Source: Yponomeuta sedellus
Taxonomy: Eukaryota; Arthropoda; Insecta; Lepidoptera; Yponomeutidae
DNA: 64,000 nt
Assembly (NCBI GenBank): GCA_934045075.1
Contig: OW203738.1
Location: 9,160,868-9,224,867, forward strand
Direction: 5' to 3'
Below the pieces are notes generated by a model. That model had not been told where the DNA came from. It saw nothing but the letters and a program-made list of their open reading frames with translations, and did no database searches. This document shows positions 21,056 to 31,460 of the stretch, piece after piece. The position numbers and the translations under genes are program-made. Numbering within the stretch: the first letter of the stretch is position 1; each line of letters opens with the position of its first letter.

Positions 21056-21069
21056 ATACATACATTTGT

Positions 21070-21520
21070 TCAAGTACATGTTAACCCTCTACATTTTACC
21101 TTTCACACAAAAAACTAGCTACGCCTACCCAGCCTAAAATCAAATAACAACCGGCCAACTTTGGTTACATTCCAAGGTAACTTTTAGTTGCTCTACCTAC
21201 ACCGTTGTAGAGTAGAAGACATAGTTGCGTAGCCCCAACAAAGGGAGGTGCAAATGGAGGGTAGTTGGCAAATAAAATCGTCGCTGCTGCGGTAAAGTTT
21301 GTCGCCCGTGAGGTACTAGAGAATGCGGTATTCTTTTGAGATAAATATTTGGGATTTTTATTAGAATTAGATCGCAATGAAAAAAAAAATATAAACATCC
21401 TATTAGATAAGTTTGGAAATTTTTAATCGACATCGGATCCACCGGAAAAACATATATGTTTCTGCTAATATTGTAATTAAATTGTAATTATAGGTAACCT
21501 ATGTAGTTTGACAGTTCGAA
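21070..21520. other. No gene recognised
   Basis: Two overlapping minus-strand frames (21165-21442) show no domain. Sequence looks unique. Confidence 0.4.
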
Positions 21521-21525
21521 ATAAG

Positions 21526-21652
21526 CGCTGGTACGGATAGCCAGAGGTTGCGGGTTCGAATCCCGGCATGAGTGAAATTTTTAGCCTCTAAATAGGTTTT
21601 TAAATTTGTTCCTTAGCACGGGTTAGTGCATTAAAAATAAAAATAGTGTAGT
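21526..21652 (+). mobile_element. 5'-truncated SINE family A
   Basis: Starts inside the anticodon arm (AAGCGCTGGTACGGATAGCC) and runs through the B-box, trailer and full tail. Its last about 100 bp is almost identical to 20955-21052, including the tail variant TTGTTCCTTAGC. The two are therefore closely related copies. Confidence 0.75.
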
Positions 21653-22026
21653 TCGAAATAGCTCTTTAAGCTACGATAACCTGACTTAGGGCTGGTTTTT
21701 CAATTCCCGGATAAAACTTATTCGTCGAATATCGTATAAAACAACCATTTCAAAAACGTGTTTAAATTGCCTTGTGACATTTTTATATTATTGTGTGATC
21801 GTTAATTTAGACGGATAAGTTATACCCAAGGCTTGTAAAATCAACCCTTAATTAGTAATAATATTTACTTGACACATATGAAAGTGCGAAGTTTTAAAGC
21901 TTGAAACTTAATTTAATCATTTCACTCGGCCGATACCTAAGTTAAAGCGGACAATTAAAATAAACGTAAGCTGAATGTGTTTCACGATCCAAACGAAACT
22001 ACGAGTAGTTCAGGAATTCCTCTCGC

Positions 22027-22226
22027 GACGACGTCTGTGGCGCAGCGGTAGCGCATCTGCCTGCCATGCGAAAGGTCCCCGATTCGAACCCCGACTGGGA
22101 CAAAAGAAACCTCAGGTCTTGGATGCTTACATGGTTGTGATGTCGCTGTTTCTGGTTCCCACGACACAGGGTATCCTAGTGTGGGGCCAGAAGCAACGTG
22201 TGTGCCTGTATGTTATGTTATGTTGA
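22027..22226 (+). mobile_element. tRNA-derived SINE (family G)
   Basis: tRNA-like head: A-box TGGCGCAGCGGTAGCGCATC, anticodon arm CTGCCTGCCATGC, B-box CGATTCGAACCCCGAC. The body CAGGTCTTGGATGCTTACAT leads to TAGTGTGGGGCCAGAAGCAA and ends in TATGTTATGTTATGTT. A second full copy is at 63119-63333 and a minus copy at 10755-11050. The GTTATGT tail repeats are typical of a retroposed SINE. Confidence 0.8.
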
Positions 22227-22624
22227 ATCCGCGCCACATTTGGTGCATTTAGAATTCGAGGGAAAAGAAGGGGGAAAGCTGAAGCCATCAGCACAAATAA
22301 GGAAAGTGTCAGTTTCACAGGAAGACACCGCCTTTCTTTCTACCATTGTAGCCAGTAGGTACAGTTGCTACACAGTCACGTACCAAGTGATTCGGTATTC
22401 AGCTCGCTGGCTGAACCTTCGGACCAAGTTGGACAAACGAATGGGAGAGGACAGATGGAGGCTTGGCGAAATTTAATGGTTCTTCTAGCTAGACCGAGTT
22501 AGACAGGAGGGAGAGTAGAAATGGGTGCAGGGTTCAATAAGGCACTAGTGGATACATTCCGAACAATTTTTGTCTTGCAAAATCATGGTTTTGCATAGTT
22601 CCTTGGATCTTTTCTTACACCACT

Positions 22625-22915
22625 CTCAGAATCAGACAGAGTATGGGCTTTTTAGGCTTAATTTGTAACCCTGTATATACTAAGAGGCAAATAAATAAAT
22701 TACCACGTGCGCCCACCACGGATTGGCATTTCAAAAGCCGAGGTAATGAACACCTCAGACGCTCAGGTTTGCTCACGATGTTTTCTTTCCCATTGATACC
22801 ATAACAATACATAACTTAGACCAAAAGTCACAGGTTCATGCCGGGGTTCGAAGCCACGATCTCTTGATTCCGGAGTTCTACCGCTTCGCTACCACCGCGA
22901 AATATTTAAAATTGT
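22625..22915 (-). mobile_element. tRNA-derived SINE (family B), complete minus copy
   Basis: Reading the minus strand: GCGGTGGTAGCGAAGCGGTA (A-box region, about 22904), then GATCGTGGCTTCGAACCCCG (B-box), CTAAGTTATGTATTG, GAAAACATCGTGAGCAAACC, GAGGTGTTCATTACCTCGGC, CCGTGGTGGGCGCACGTGG. The same order is seen at 60398-60650 (+). Confidence 0.65.
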
Positions 22916-23044
22916 GTTTTTTATTGAAATTTAGACGTAAACATATGCCGTCACGGTAAGCGCTCGTCATAGACTGTTTAAAGGTTATAGAGTTACAGTA
23001 AATTTTTTAACGCAAAATATGCTTGGGCTCCTCTACTTGCTTCC

Positions 23045-23200
23045 TCTTTAAGATAAGATAAGAATATTCTTTATTGTACACACCAGAAAATAATTACAGA
23101 GACAACAGTTACAAAAGAATAGGTACAATTGGCGGCCTTATTGCTGATAGCAATTTCTTCCAGGCAACCTTAAATCGGAAAGATTGCAGAAGAAGATATT
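23045..23200 (+). repeat. LINE 3'-tail-like repeat
   Basis: AAGAATATTCTTTATTGTAC and ATTGGCGGCCTTATTGCTGA TAGCAATTTCTTCCA, as at 5160-5390. Confidence 0.5.
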
Positions 23201-23209
23201 GAGACGAGT

Positions 23210-23865
23210 AGTTGGTGCTCATCGAAAATTAATGTACATACGTATATTTGTAATAAAATAAACTTACGTAGATAAATACTATTATAAACATACATAAGCA
23301 TTAAGTTATAATAGCATGCATGATAGGAACAATAAACGGGATTTACCTACAGACAAAAAGAAAATAAGAAATTAAGAGTGATATGGTACCTACGGTGTCA
23401 TGTGATAAGACAAAAATATACTGGGCAGGTAAGTTGTAAATCAAGTTATTAATCGAAGGCTAATACATAGTAAGCTAATGAAAATTCGTAATCTAGTTTT
23501 AGGAATTTGTCAAATATTATTCCGGATTCACTTATAGTGGTTTTGTAGGATTATTACCTCAGTATTATTATTGCCTTTTTGTAAGCGCATATGTAAATAA
23601 CATTGCTAACCCGAACCTGATATAATGACTTACTCGGTCGCCTGAGGAGTTGTGGGTGGGACCATCGTTTTGGGGTTTAAGGATTTTCCTGACGGTGTTC
23701 GTTTTATGTATGTTCTGTTTTTGTAAGTTTTGTGAGTCTCACTTTAGGCTTTATTCAAATCATCCCTTGCATAATCTAGCAAGCGTTAGGATATAAAGCT
23801 CCGCTTGCACCTCAAACCTCATAGAGCCTATCTTTATTCAATTCAATTTTGTGTTAACCAATTCT
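23210..23865. other. No gene recognised
   Basis: AT-rich, no domain-bearing frame and no terminal repeat seen. Confidence 0.4.
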
Positions 23866-23869
23866 TATC

Positions 23870-24185
23870 TGTGAAGTACTAGTAACAATACCACTCGCTA
23901 ACTGTGAAGGAAAACATCGTGAGGAAACCTGAGTGCGAGAAGTGTTCAAACATCTCAATGCTTGAAATTGCCAATCCGCGGTGGGCACGCGTGGCAATTT
24001 AGTCCATACTCTCAGAGAGAAGGTCTGTATCCTGTAGTGCGACGTTTATAAGCTACTGAAAAAATACCTTATCTATGTAGTCTTTCTTAGCGATAAGACC
24101 GCCTATTGTATAACATTACTTAGATTTAAGCATCATGGTTGTAATATTTTTCTGGTTGTGCAATAAAGTGTTCTCTATCTATCCT
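23870..24185 (+). repeat. SINE family-B body/tail followed by a LINE-like tail
   Basis: CACTCGCTAACTGTGAAGGA, AACATCGTGAGGAAACCTGA, TTGAAATTGCCAATCCGCGG and TGGGCACGCGTGG, then AGAGAAGG and GCGACGTTTATAAGCTAC. Next comes TTAGCGATAAGACCGCCTAT with TTCTGGTTGTGCAATAAAGT, also seen at 33000-33260. Confidence 0.6.
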
Positions 24186-24189
24186 TACC

Positions 24190-24755
24190 AACACGTCATG
24201 ACGGTCAGTTTCTTCAGGTAGGTGTCCCCTCCTCGACCCTCCCAGCAGGGTGTGCGGCATGTCTTGACGTTCGGCCTCCGAGTGGCTTGGCTTGATTTAG
24301 GGATCGGCTGCCAGCGTGTTTATTGAAATGTGCGGCTGCGTTTAGAATATTAAATTGTCTAAAGCAAAACTTAGATATGTGTTCAGTATTATTTATTTAT
24401 TTTATTAACATATATTGCTACAATGTTGTGTTGCCATTGTTAGAATAGTTATATGTAAGGCTTTTAACGTTTCTTTTCTGGTGTGTAGGTATAAAATAAA
24501 AAGTTCCAGTACCTACAATCTATTTAACAAATGCATATGGTTATGTGAGTGATGTTTTATCTATCTAATCCCGTCTAGAGGAATGTTGATTACTGTTTGG
24601 ATAAATTAATAAAATAAAAAAAGTAATATCACAATATCATGCCAAACGGTTTTAGTTTCAATTTCATTCACCATTTCGTGAATTCACATAAAGTCATATA
24701 AAGACTTTTATATTAATCCAACGCGAGTGAAGCCACGGCAGCATACAGTAGATGC
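24190..24755. other. No gene recognised
   Basis: A GC-rich patch with TCCCCTCCTCGACCCTCCCA lies at 24225-24330; the remainder is AT-rich. Confidence 0.35.
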
Positions 24756-24757
24756 GA

Positions 24758-24940
24758 CTGCCTCGTTAGTCTAGCCGTTAAGGCGCTTGGCTACCAAGAC
24801 AGAGGTCGTGGGTTCGATTCCCACTGGGGGTCTCCCTACATTTGTGCAAGTGGCCTCAGTCTTGGTGTATTTTCATGTTTGTGACGTCCTCCTTTCCTGG
24901 TTACCATACCAACAGGATTTTCTATCATTGATAGATTGTG
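24758..24940 (+). mobile_element. tRNA-derived SINE (third head type)
   Basis: Head GCCTCGTTAGTCTAGCCGTT AAGGCGC (A-box like), TTGGCTACCAAG (self-complementary, so no normal anticodon loop), B-box GGGTTCGATTCCCACT. The tail CAGTCTTGGTGTATTTTCAT and TCCTTTCCTGGTTACCATAC is related to the family-G tail. Confidence 0.7.
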
Positions 24941-25194
24941 GATTGCAGATTGTGTCGTGTGGAATCCAGTTTAATACATCTGCAAAAAATCTCTGCATCT
25001 AAATAAATAAAATGAATGTTCACAATACAAACTCCATCTTACCAATGAAGCCTTAAATTCAATTTACACAGCGCATTTTCTTCTTAAGAATTCAGAGCGT
25101 GTAGGTATCAGAATTTATATCGTTTAATATGGCGTAGTCAACATGAATATATTACCGTTGGTGTCAGAGCAAATGCTACGGTATAACTAGGTAG

Positions 25195-25410
25195 GTACAG
25201 TCTGTTAGCTTTTAGAATATACTTCGGGCTCTAGACTAGGCTTCGGTTTTCGCCAAAAGCACACGAGTGTAATACTAGTTCCTGCTGTGTATAAAACTTA
25301 TATTATGTAAAGTTATAAATAACAATACAAAACAAACCTTACCTTATTGCAATATAATCAGTTTTTCCGATAGTAGCCGACGTATATTCTAAAAGCTAAC
25401 AGACTTGTAC
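25195..25410. mobile_element. MITE (family M), copy 1
   Basis: TCTGTTAGCTTTTAGAATAT AC at 25200 mirrored by GTATATTCTAAAAGCTAACA GA at about 25383-25404; the flanks GTAGGTAC / GTACCTAC extend the symmetry. Copies also at 26828-27052 and 49685-49915. Non-coding. Confidence 0.75.
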
Positions 25411-25489
25411 CTACATCAATATTAAGAAGAAGACTAAAATATTATCACAACTTACGAAAAAACGAATAAAAATATTAATGTTAATGACT

Positions 25490-25600
25490 CCACTCAACAC
25501 AATCACTTGCCCTAGTCCAAAACTAGGATACCCTCTGCCATGGTAACCAGGAAAGGACATCGATATCGGAAATACACATAGGTGTACCATCACATAGCCT
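25490..25600 (-). repeat. SINE tail fragment
   Basis: ACAATCACTTGCCCTAGTCC, AAACTAGGATACCCTCTGCC and ATGGTAACCAGGAAAGGACA: the reverse of the tail at 24840-24930. Confidence 0.55.
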
Positions 25601-25629
25601 GTAATCGTTCCAAAGTAAGCCGTAGCCTT

Positions 25630-26000
25630 TCTCTTACAGAAAGTATATGGGCTTAACCACTACGCGTGCCCACCGCAGATTGGCCATTTCAAACGCTGAG
25701 GTATTTGAACACGTGGTAATGAAGCCCATACTCTCTCTCTCTCTCAGAGAAGGCCTGTGCCGTACAGTGGGACGTTTATCCTCCTAAGCCCTGAACTAGT
25801 TACTTCAAGTCTTCTAAAACTACGTAGATTTTGAAGAACTTCTTCTGGTAGTCCAAAAAATTATGGGGAAAATATTGGACCTGGAACAGTAACTTTTCCG
25901 GTCTTCCTACTAAATCATTGGGTGTGAATTAAGAAAGTTATTCGTGATGTCCTATTTCTAGGACGCCAGGGCTTATGAGGATATAGGCTACGTAAAATAA
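25630..26000 (+). repeat. SINE family-B tail split by a MITE
   Basis: CTACGCGTGCCCACCGCAGA, TTGGCCATTTCAAACGCTGA and a (CT)n run, then AGAAGGCCTGTGCCGTACAG and TGGGACGTTTA, interrupted by 25779-25981 and resuming with TATAGGCTACGTAAAA. Confidence 0.7.
25779..25981. mobile_element. 203-bp TA-flanked MITE inserted in a SINE
   Basis: Ends TCCTCCTAAGCCCTG and CAGGGCTTATGAGGA are inverted repeats with one mismatch in 15. TA occurs on both sides (25777-25778, 25982-25983). Deleting the element plus one TA restores the SINE sequence GACGTTTATAGGCTAC found in other copies, so the insertion is exact. TA duplication points to a Tc1/mariner/pogo-type source. Confidence 0.88.
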
Positions 26001-26179
26001 AATGCTTAGTTTGGTAATTGAATTAGTAAAATGTCACGTGCCATCAAAAAATTAACTTAAACTAAGTGAATCGACCATAATATCGTCAAACTTAATTACT
26101 TACAATAATAAAAAAAGATTTATAAAAATAATGGTAGAAAAACATTATAAATAAGATAGATTGTTTTGCTGTTACGTGT

Positions 26180-26345
26180 CCGTCGCGGCGCGGTGCAGAG
26201 CAGTGGTAGCTTAGGTAGATCACCAGCTCCTCAATTGGGTGTTCGTGGGCTCGAGTCTTGCCGGCATGGCACCAATGACTTTGTTTTCTAAGTTATGTCC
26301 CGTGCTCCAGCAGTGGGGAAAAACAAGGGTTGATAACGAATCAGT
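26180..26345 (+). repeat. tRNA-like SINE fragment plus 5S-SINE tail
   Basis: GCAGAGCAGTGGTAGCTTAG, GTGGGCTCGAGTCTTGCC (B-box-like) and ACTTTGTTTTCTAAGTTATGT, then immediately CCCGTGCTCCAGCAGTGGGG and CAAGGGTTGATAACG, the 5S-SINE end. Confidence 0.55.
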
Positions 26346-26569
26346 ATTATAACTAGTTTGAAAAAGATAAGATAAGAACAAAAACACACCTTTTTAAAAC
26401 TTAACGCATTTTCTCTTACAAACACATCATTCTGCCTAAATGATCTGATGAAAATGAACATTAAATAAAACAAATAAATTATATTTGGCTTAAATTCAAA
26501 TTTCTTTTTATGTCCGATATAACTATTAAAAATTCATGTGCCGAAATTCAACCAAATAACTATTTTGTG

Positions 26570-26825
26570 TTTCTGACGAGTTGCTTTTGAGACCAATAAC
26601 TTTTTAGCTGAATTGCGAATTTGTCCAGGTGATTTTAAGACGATTATCTATAGAGACCAGGTACTTCATGGGCAACCTCATAATTTGTCTAACGGATTTC
26701 TGACGAGTTGCTTCATAGACGAGTTACTTTTTAGTCTAGTTGCAATTTCGTCATGATGATTTTAGGACAAGTTGATGCCTGGACCAAATGCTTTTACGAC
26801 CATCTGATACTAACCCATTTTATTA
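26570..26825. repeat. Internal degenerate direct repeats
   Basis: TTTCTGACGAGTTGCTT occurs at about 26570 and 26695, followed in each by an ACTTTTTAG phrase and a later GATTTTA-GAC phrase, giving a degenerate period of about 125 bp. Function unknown. Confidence 0.55.
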
Positions 26826-26827
26826 AT

Positions 26828-27052
26828 AGGCATAGTCTGTTAGCTTTTAGAATATACCTCGGCTACTATCGGATAAAATCGGATATATTCGTGTAATAGA
26901 AATATCGAGATTAAGTGTCATATTAGACACTTAATTTCGAAATCAGAACTCGATCATCAGTACAAAAACCGGCAAAAATTGGCGGAAGCCGAAGCCTACT
27001 CTAGAGTCCGAGGTATATTTTAAAAGCTAACCACAGACTATAGGTACAGTAA
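26828..27052. mobile_element. MITE (family M), copy 2
   Basis: TAGTCTGTTAGCTTTTAGAA TATACCTCGG at the left and CCGAGGTATATTTTAAAAGC TAAC at the right. The interior shares ATATTCGTGTAATAGAAATA and GAACTCGATCATCAGTAC with the 49.7-kb copy. Confidence 0.75.
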
Positions 27053-27087
27053 AGCTGTAGGATTAAACTCTAAAGCTCTTAGAGTTT

Positions 27088-27246
27088 TGTACGTAATACA
27101 GAGAATATTGTAAAGAGGTTCGAAATTTCACTGATGCCGTGAGTCGCCCATTGGCTCAATTGGTAGAGCGCTGGTACGGATAGCCAGAGGTTGCGGGTTC
27201 GAATCCCGGCATGGGTGAAATTTTTAGCCTCTAAATAGGTTTCTAA
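27088..27246 (+). mobile_element. tRNA-derived SINE (family A)
   Basis: Leader GTACGTAATACAGAGAATAT, A-box TTGGCTCAATTGGTAGAGCG, B-box GGGTTCGAATCCCGGC, trailer TTTTTAGCCTCTAAATAGG. It lacks the distal TTGTCC tail. No target duplication seen. Confidence 0.8.
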
Positions 27247-27914
27247 AGTTCTACTTATTAAAATGCGTAGTATTGGCCTTTTTGTATCTACGTGATGAGA
27301 TGATTTATACAGCGTCCAGTGGCATCCTCACTCACACTAGATGGGTGAAGGGACCACTCCGACGCTAAAATGCGTATTTCAGCAATAATTATATCATTTT
27401 ATTATAACTTTTTTATCGAATATTATAAAGAAATATCGTACCTGCTAGGTACCTAATCTTAACTAAGACCTAAAGAGTAGGTAAATTGATTACAAATCTC
27501 GTCTCTCAGGCCTTCATAACAGCTTGACACTTTCATGATTAAACACACAAACTATGAAATCGATTACGGCGCTCGCAGATAATCGAATAATCGATTATCA
27601 GTCGACGTGTCTGTCGCAAATCGATTCGAATTCTCACCTTTAACAGCAGGTTCTAAATTAAATTTTCCTTCTCTCCAAGAAAAGCAGTGATACCTAGGTA
27701 CTGAGGAAAATGCGTGACCAAACTGATATTATTGAAACATCTTAGTTCATTATGACGGGAAGAACGCCCACCGATTCGTTTTATACACACTTTCGTCGAT
27801 TTTCGTCGAGTTTTGACTCTTGTTCAGACTAAGATTTAGGTTTAGTCACCATTACAAGGGACATTTCGAAATAAGTCAAATTGCGAGACGGAAAAAATCA
27901 TACAAAAGGTATGA

Positions 27915-28080
27915 TAACGTAAGAATATTCTTTAATCTACACCATCGCACGTGATATAAACACGTAAACATCTCAGATCATAGAAAGATATTCTTTCTAT
28001 GATCTGAGGTAAAGATACAGAGTACAATTAGCGGCCTTATTGCTAAAAGAAATTACTTCCACACAACCGGAAAGTTCATA
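27915..28080 (+). repeat. LINE-tail-like repeat containing a 17-bp-arm palindrome
   Basis: GTAAGAATATTCTTTAATC and AATTAGCGGCCTTATTGCTA identify the tail. Inside, 27972-27988 and 27992-28008 are exact reverse complements around the loop TAT. Confidence 0.65.
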
Positions 28081-28113
28081 CTATCATAATTATATTTATC
28101 AAACTGGGCATTA

Positions 28114-28420
28114 AGGCGCTTCGGGACGCTAACTAGTGCCACTAATGGAATAAAAATCATAACTTGTGTTTTAATACGTTTTTGTCAAAAAGTAAACATG
28201 AGAAATCTTAACATCCACGGTAGGTAACTATTTTTAGAACATACAGCCTAGAATGTAGTTTGAATATCCTAGGACTTTATTCGATTTCCGCTAAAATGGT
28301 CTAAAAATAGTTATCCCAGTTGTTAAAATTTCTCGTGTTCACTTTTAGTTAAAAACGTATTAAGAAACAAGTTATGATTTTACTTTCATTGGTGGCGCTA
28401 GTTTGCTTCCTTAAGCGCCT
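28114..28420. mobile_element. Fold-back element with about 100-bp imperfect arms
   Basis: The left arm contains CTAACTAGTGCCACTAATGG, AATCATAACTTGTGTTTTAA TACGTTTTT and GAGAAATCTTAAC. The right arm reads the same in reverse complement with scattered changes (CATTGGTGGCGCTAGTTTGC). AACTATTTTTAGA is mirrored near the centre. No coding sequence. A degenerate MITE is the simplest reading. Confidence 0.7.
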
Positions 28421-28599
28421 CAACATCTGGTTGTTATCAACTACCACCGTTTGAGCCCTTGATTTCTTAGAAGATTTATAATTTCAAATACATAAGACTT
28501 GAAATTAAACTTATATTTGAACAACAATAATAGTGTTAATCTACATTCAACGCTGGCTTCTGTACGCTACATATAGAAGCTCTATATACTAATTTAATC

Positions 28600-29640
28600 G
28601 AATTCATCGAGCAGGTGCACCCGCATCACTACAGCATCAATTCGACAGACAAAGACGCAGATAATGGGGAGCATCCCATTGGTGAATCCGCCTCTACGCT
28701 CCGCCCACTGAGCGTCGCCCGCCAATGGCGGCGCGGACGAACATCTTGATTGAGCATTATCTAGTTATCTCCCATCTCAACTGGCACAGTTGCGGGCTAT
28801 TTTCAGACCACACGTCGCCACTGAAAATGCAATATGGCGTGTGCATTTCTGAACTTTGTTGATATACAGTCTACTCGCTATTTTCAGGTCGGCGAAATAT
28901 TTAGCTCAATGTCTCTCTAACAACCGTGTGTCCCAAAGGTGTATTTTATTTACACTTACAAAAATATTTGTGTTTAAGTCTCTTAGTTATCGGTTCAATC
29001 TTTAACGGCAAATGGAACGTGCCGCTACATTTTACACGGAACACATTAAATCGGATCGTTAATCATAGTTTATTTCCAAACAGAAGCAACAGCAATTGAA
29101 TCTGACACGATAACAGTGGATCGTATTCAATTTCGATTGTTTTCTTAATCTGCGCCTTGCTGGATAACAATAACCGCACACAAAGGAGCTACCCCGCCCC
29201 CTTGAATGCCTTTACTTAGCACAGAAAAAGCGTAGACCTTAGCTCTTTTATAGGTCTTGAGATGCTGGTCGTGTTAAGCAAGTGATTTGTTATAAGCTCC
29301 ATCGATAACTGAAGGGCCATTGTTTATACGTTGCTCTGGATGTAAAATATTGTATTGCTGATTTCATTCGCAATTCCTATGGAGTTGGTAACTCGATTCG
29401 AGTGAATGAAAACGTTAGTTTTGACAACTAGGTACACGTGATCGTGTTATGTAAAGTAAAGTAATTGTTGCGCGACCGCAATGTGATGTAGGCGTTTGTT
29501 CAAGTTTTCCTATTTTATCGGTTTTTCTCCTCGGGAAATGTTCAGCGATTACCTAATTGTAATGAGATTAAAATACAGATGAAAACTGTGGAACATTTCC
29601 ACTCAGCACCTACAATTGTATTGAATAATAGTTTACCAAA
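28600..29640 (+). promoter_or_regulatory. Repeat-poor upstream region of the PRDM gene
   Basis: No SINE or terminal repeat was recognised over about 1 kb just upstream of the gene. CCAAT-type motifs (CATCCCATTGGTGAATCCGC near 28675, GCCAATGGCGGCGCGG near 28723) sit in a GC-rich patch. A cis-regulatory role is inferred from position and lack of repeats only. Confidence 0.35.
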
Positions 29641-30106
29641 GATATTTCTAGACGGCCTCGCGTATTCGACCCCGAAAGTTGTGTGTGAGAGAGAGGGGTG
29701 TAAATACAAAGACACGGGCGGGGCGCGGGCGCGGTGCCCGGGTATGTGATTCAGGATTCTAGGGATGAGCTGGGTCTCGCTTCCTCTCACTAGGGCTCCG
29801 CTCGTCGCGGCAGCCACACATATCACCCGCCCTATCCGGACACGCACAGACTATCGATAGTGGTACACACATCTCTATTTTCTTGTCTTTTTAAATCTCG
29901 AACGCTCTTTAGTTTTTGCGAGGTTTTGTGCCAGTGTTAAAAAAACATTTATTTTTATTTTGTAAAAGTAGGTTTAATTAAAGAGGCATGCCATCAGAAG
30001 CAGTGTTTCAGTGAAGTTACAAAAAGACGCTTGATGTATGGATTGGAGAGTTTCGGACCATTGTTATTTTGCAAATAAGGCGTGAAGTTTTCTTCGTTTG
30101 ATACGA
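29640..30106 (+). promoter_or_regulatory. Candidate promoter and 5' UTR of the PRDM gene
   Basis: A CpG-containing GC-rich block (GGGCGGGGCGCGGGCGCGGT at about 29716-29735) precedes a T-rich transition and the first coding exon. An in-frame TGA at 30083-30085 limits the reading frame, so the sequence just left of 30107 is untranslated. No convincing TATA or initiator was identified, and the transcription start cannot be placed. Confidence 0.45.
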
Positions 30107-30140
30107 ATGCTAAGCGACACAAATACAATGAAGATGTCCG
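30107..30140 (+). CDS. ham: PRDM3/16-like transcription factor, coding exon 1
   Basis: This 34-bp exon encodes a leader of 11 residues (MLSDTNTMKMS) plus the first base of codon 12. It ends at a strong donor, CCG|GTAAGTT (intron from 30141). The start is the first ATG after an in-frame TGA at 30083. Phase 1 of this donor matches exactly the two leading bases of the next exon at 44101, which makes codon 12 GCA (Ala). The exon is too short to be recognised by homology. Its assignment is inferred from the donor, the phase match, the preceding GC-rich promoter-like block and the absence of a better candidate. An additional, more distal first exon or an alternative start cannot be excluded. Confidence 0.6.
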
Positions 30141-31139
30141 GTAAGTTGGAAGTGTTTTTTTTTTTTAGTTTTCTTATAAGATTTGAGTTTTGCGTTTATT
30201 ACTTACAAAAAGTAGAGTGCTCTGATTCAAACACGTAAAGTTTAAAAGTTATTAGTTATCTGTACGGTTTTTAGGGGCAGCAATTTTAGTGAATTATGGC
30301 GGTAAATTATGTAAGTAGTTAAAAAGGTCAGCGTTGAAAGTTTGAGGAAAATATTAGTAGAAAGTAGGTAATACTTTTAGTCTTCTATGCTGATAAAATA
30401 TGAAACCCATAACAACACAAAAACCAATAATCACACTTTAGTTTCATTCAGCTTTCTGGGTGTAAACTTTTTTTAAGCTAGTTTTTTTTTTATTAGTTAA
30501 GAAATTGATAATTAAGGGTTGACTGATATTCATAATTTGTTGAATTCATGACCTGAAGTCTTGATAACAAATTGATAGCGATGATTGCTTCCCAAATTTT
30601 AATGATTTCTATTAACGGTCTGTTTATAAAACTAAATGAAATTAAATATCCGTCGTTAGGCTTCAACCCTAGAGATCTTCAGAAGGAATGTTACCAACTA
30701 CTATCTAAATCTGCAGAATAGGCAGTAATTTATCACCAATTCTTTTATTAATTAGTAAGCTATCGTGATTAGTTATTGTCCTCAATATGTATGATTTTAA
30801 TACGTGTAATTAGTATATTTATTTCTTTGTCTATGTATTATCGTTTGTGTAGGTGTATGATAATTTCTAGTATTCACACCTCCCCCTCCCCTATAGGTCT
30901 AAGTTAATGGATTGCCGTAAGTTTAGTATTGCATTTCACCTTTTTTTCTTGCACTACCCTTGGCCAGTCTCTTCAATACCAAAGGTTTGCTGGAAGAGAA
31001 TGCTTCTTGCTTTAAGCACGCGCTTGCAGGTACATTTACTCATGTAGTTATTGCAATAAAGAATAAAAATAAAATCAATAGTTAGAGTTTCCTTCCAATT
31101 GTAAAGGAATTATACTAGTACATATTTGTGTTAAGCCAA

Positions 31140-31285
31140 GTAAGAGGCCTTAGGGCGGCTTGAAAACTTCTGACAGTAAGACCAGCCACTAGTCTCGCAA
31201 GCCTCCACCAATCCGGACTTGGCCCTCGTGATGGAGAATGGCCTATACCTTCCTCAGGGAAGAAACCCGTACCTTCGGTGGGGAC
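31140..31285 (+). repeat. 5S-derived SINE fragment
   Basis: AGGCCTTAGGGCGGCTTGAA, CTCCACCAATCCGGACTTGG and GGTGGGGACATAA. 5'-truncated and missing part of the tail. Confidence 0.6.
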
Positions 31286-31311
31286 ATAATTTGATGATGA
31301 TGATATTTCTG

Positions 31312-31460
31312 GTAAAACGTAATTACCTTATTTCCCGGCGTTTTGGCAGCGTTACAGTTGCCGTGGTCTCGGGTAGACTTACCTAATAAATAATCGCGAT
31401 TTGACCCGTTTAATATATAGATAACTATGTATGAGTATCGCGAATCATTAAGAAATACTA
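31312..31460 (+). mobile_element. Family-C retroposon with 10- to 11-bp target duplication
   Basis: Body GGTAAAACGTAATTACCTTA, GTTGCCGTGGTCTCGGGTAG, then the 3' end CCTAATAAATAATCGCGATT, ATGAGTATCGCGAATC and AAGAAATACTA. TGATATTTCTG at 31301-31311 recurs at 31461-31471. Confidence 0.78.

Noticed and set aside
22198..22476. 92-codon plus-strand frame
   Set aside because: It starts inside a SINE tail and has no domain; likely chance.
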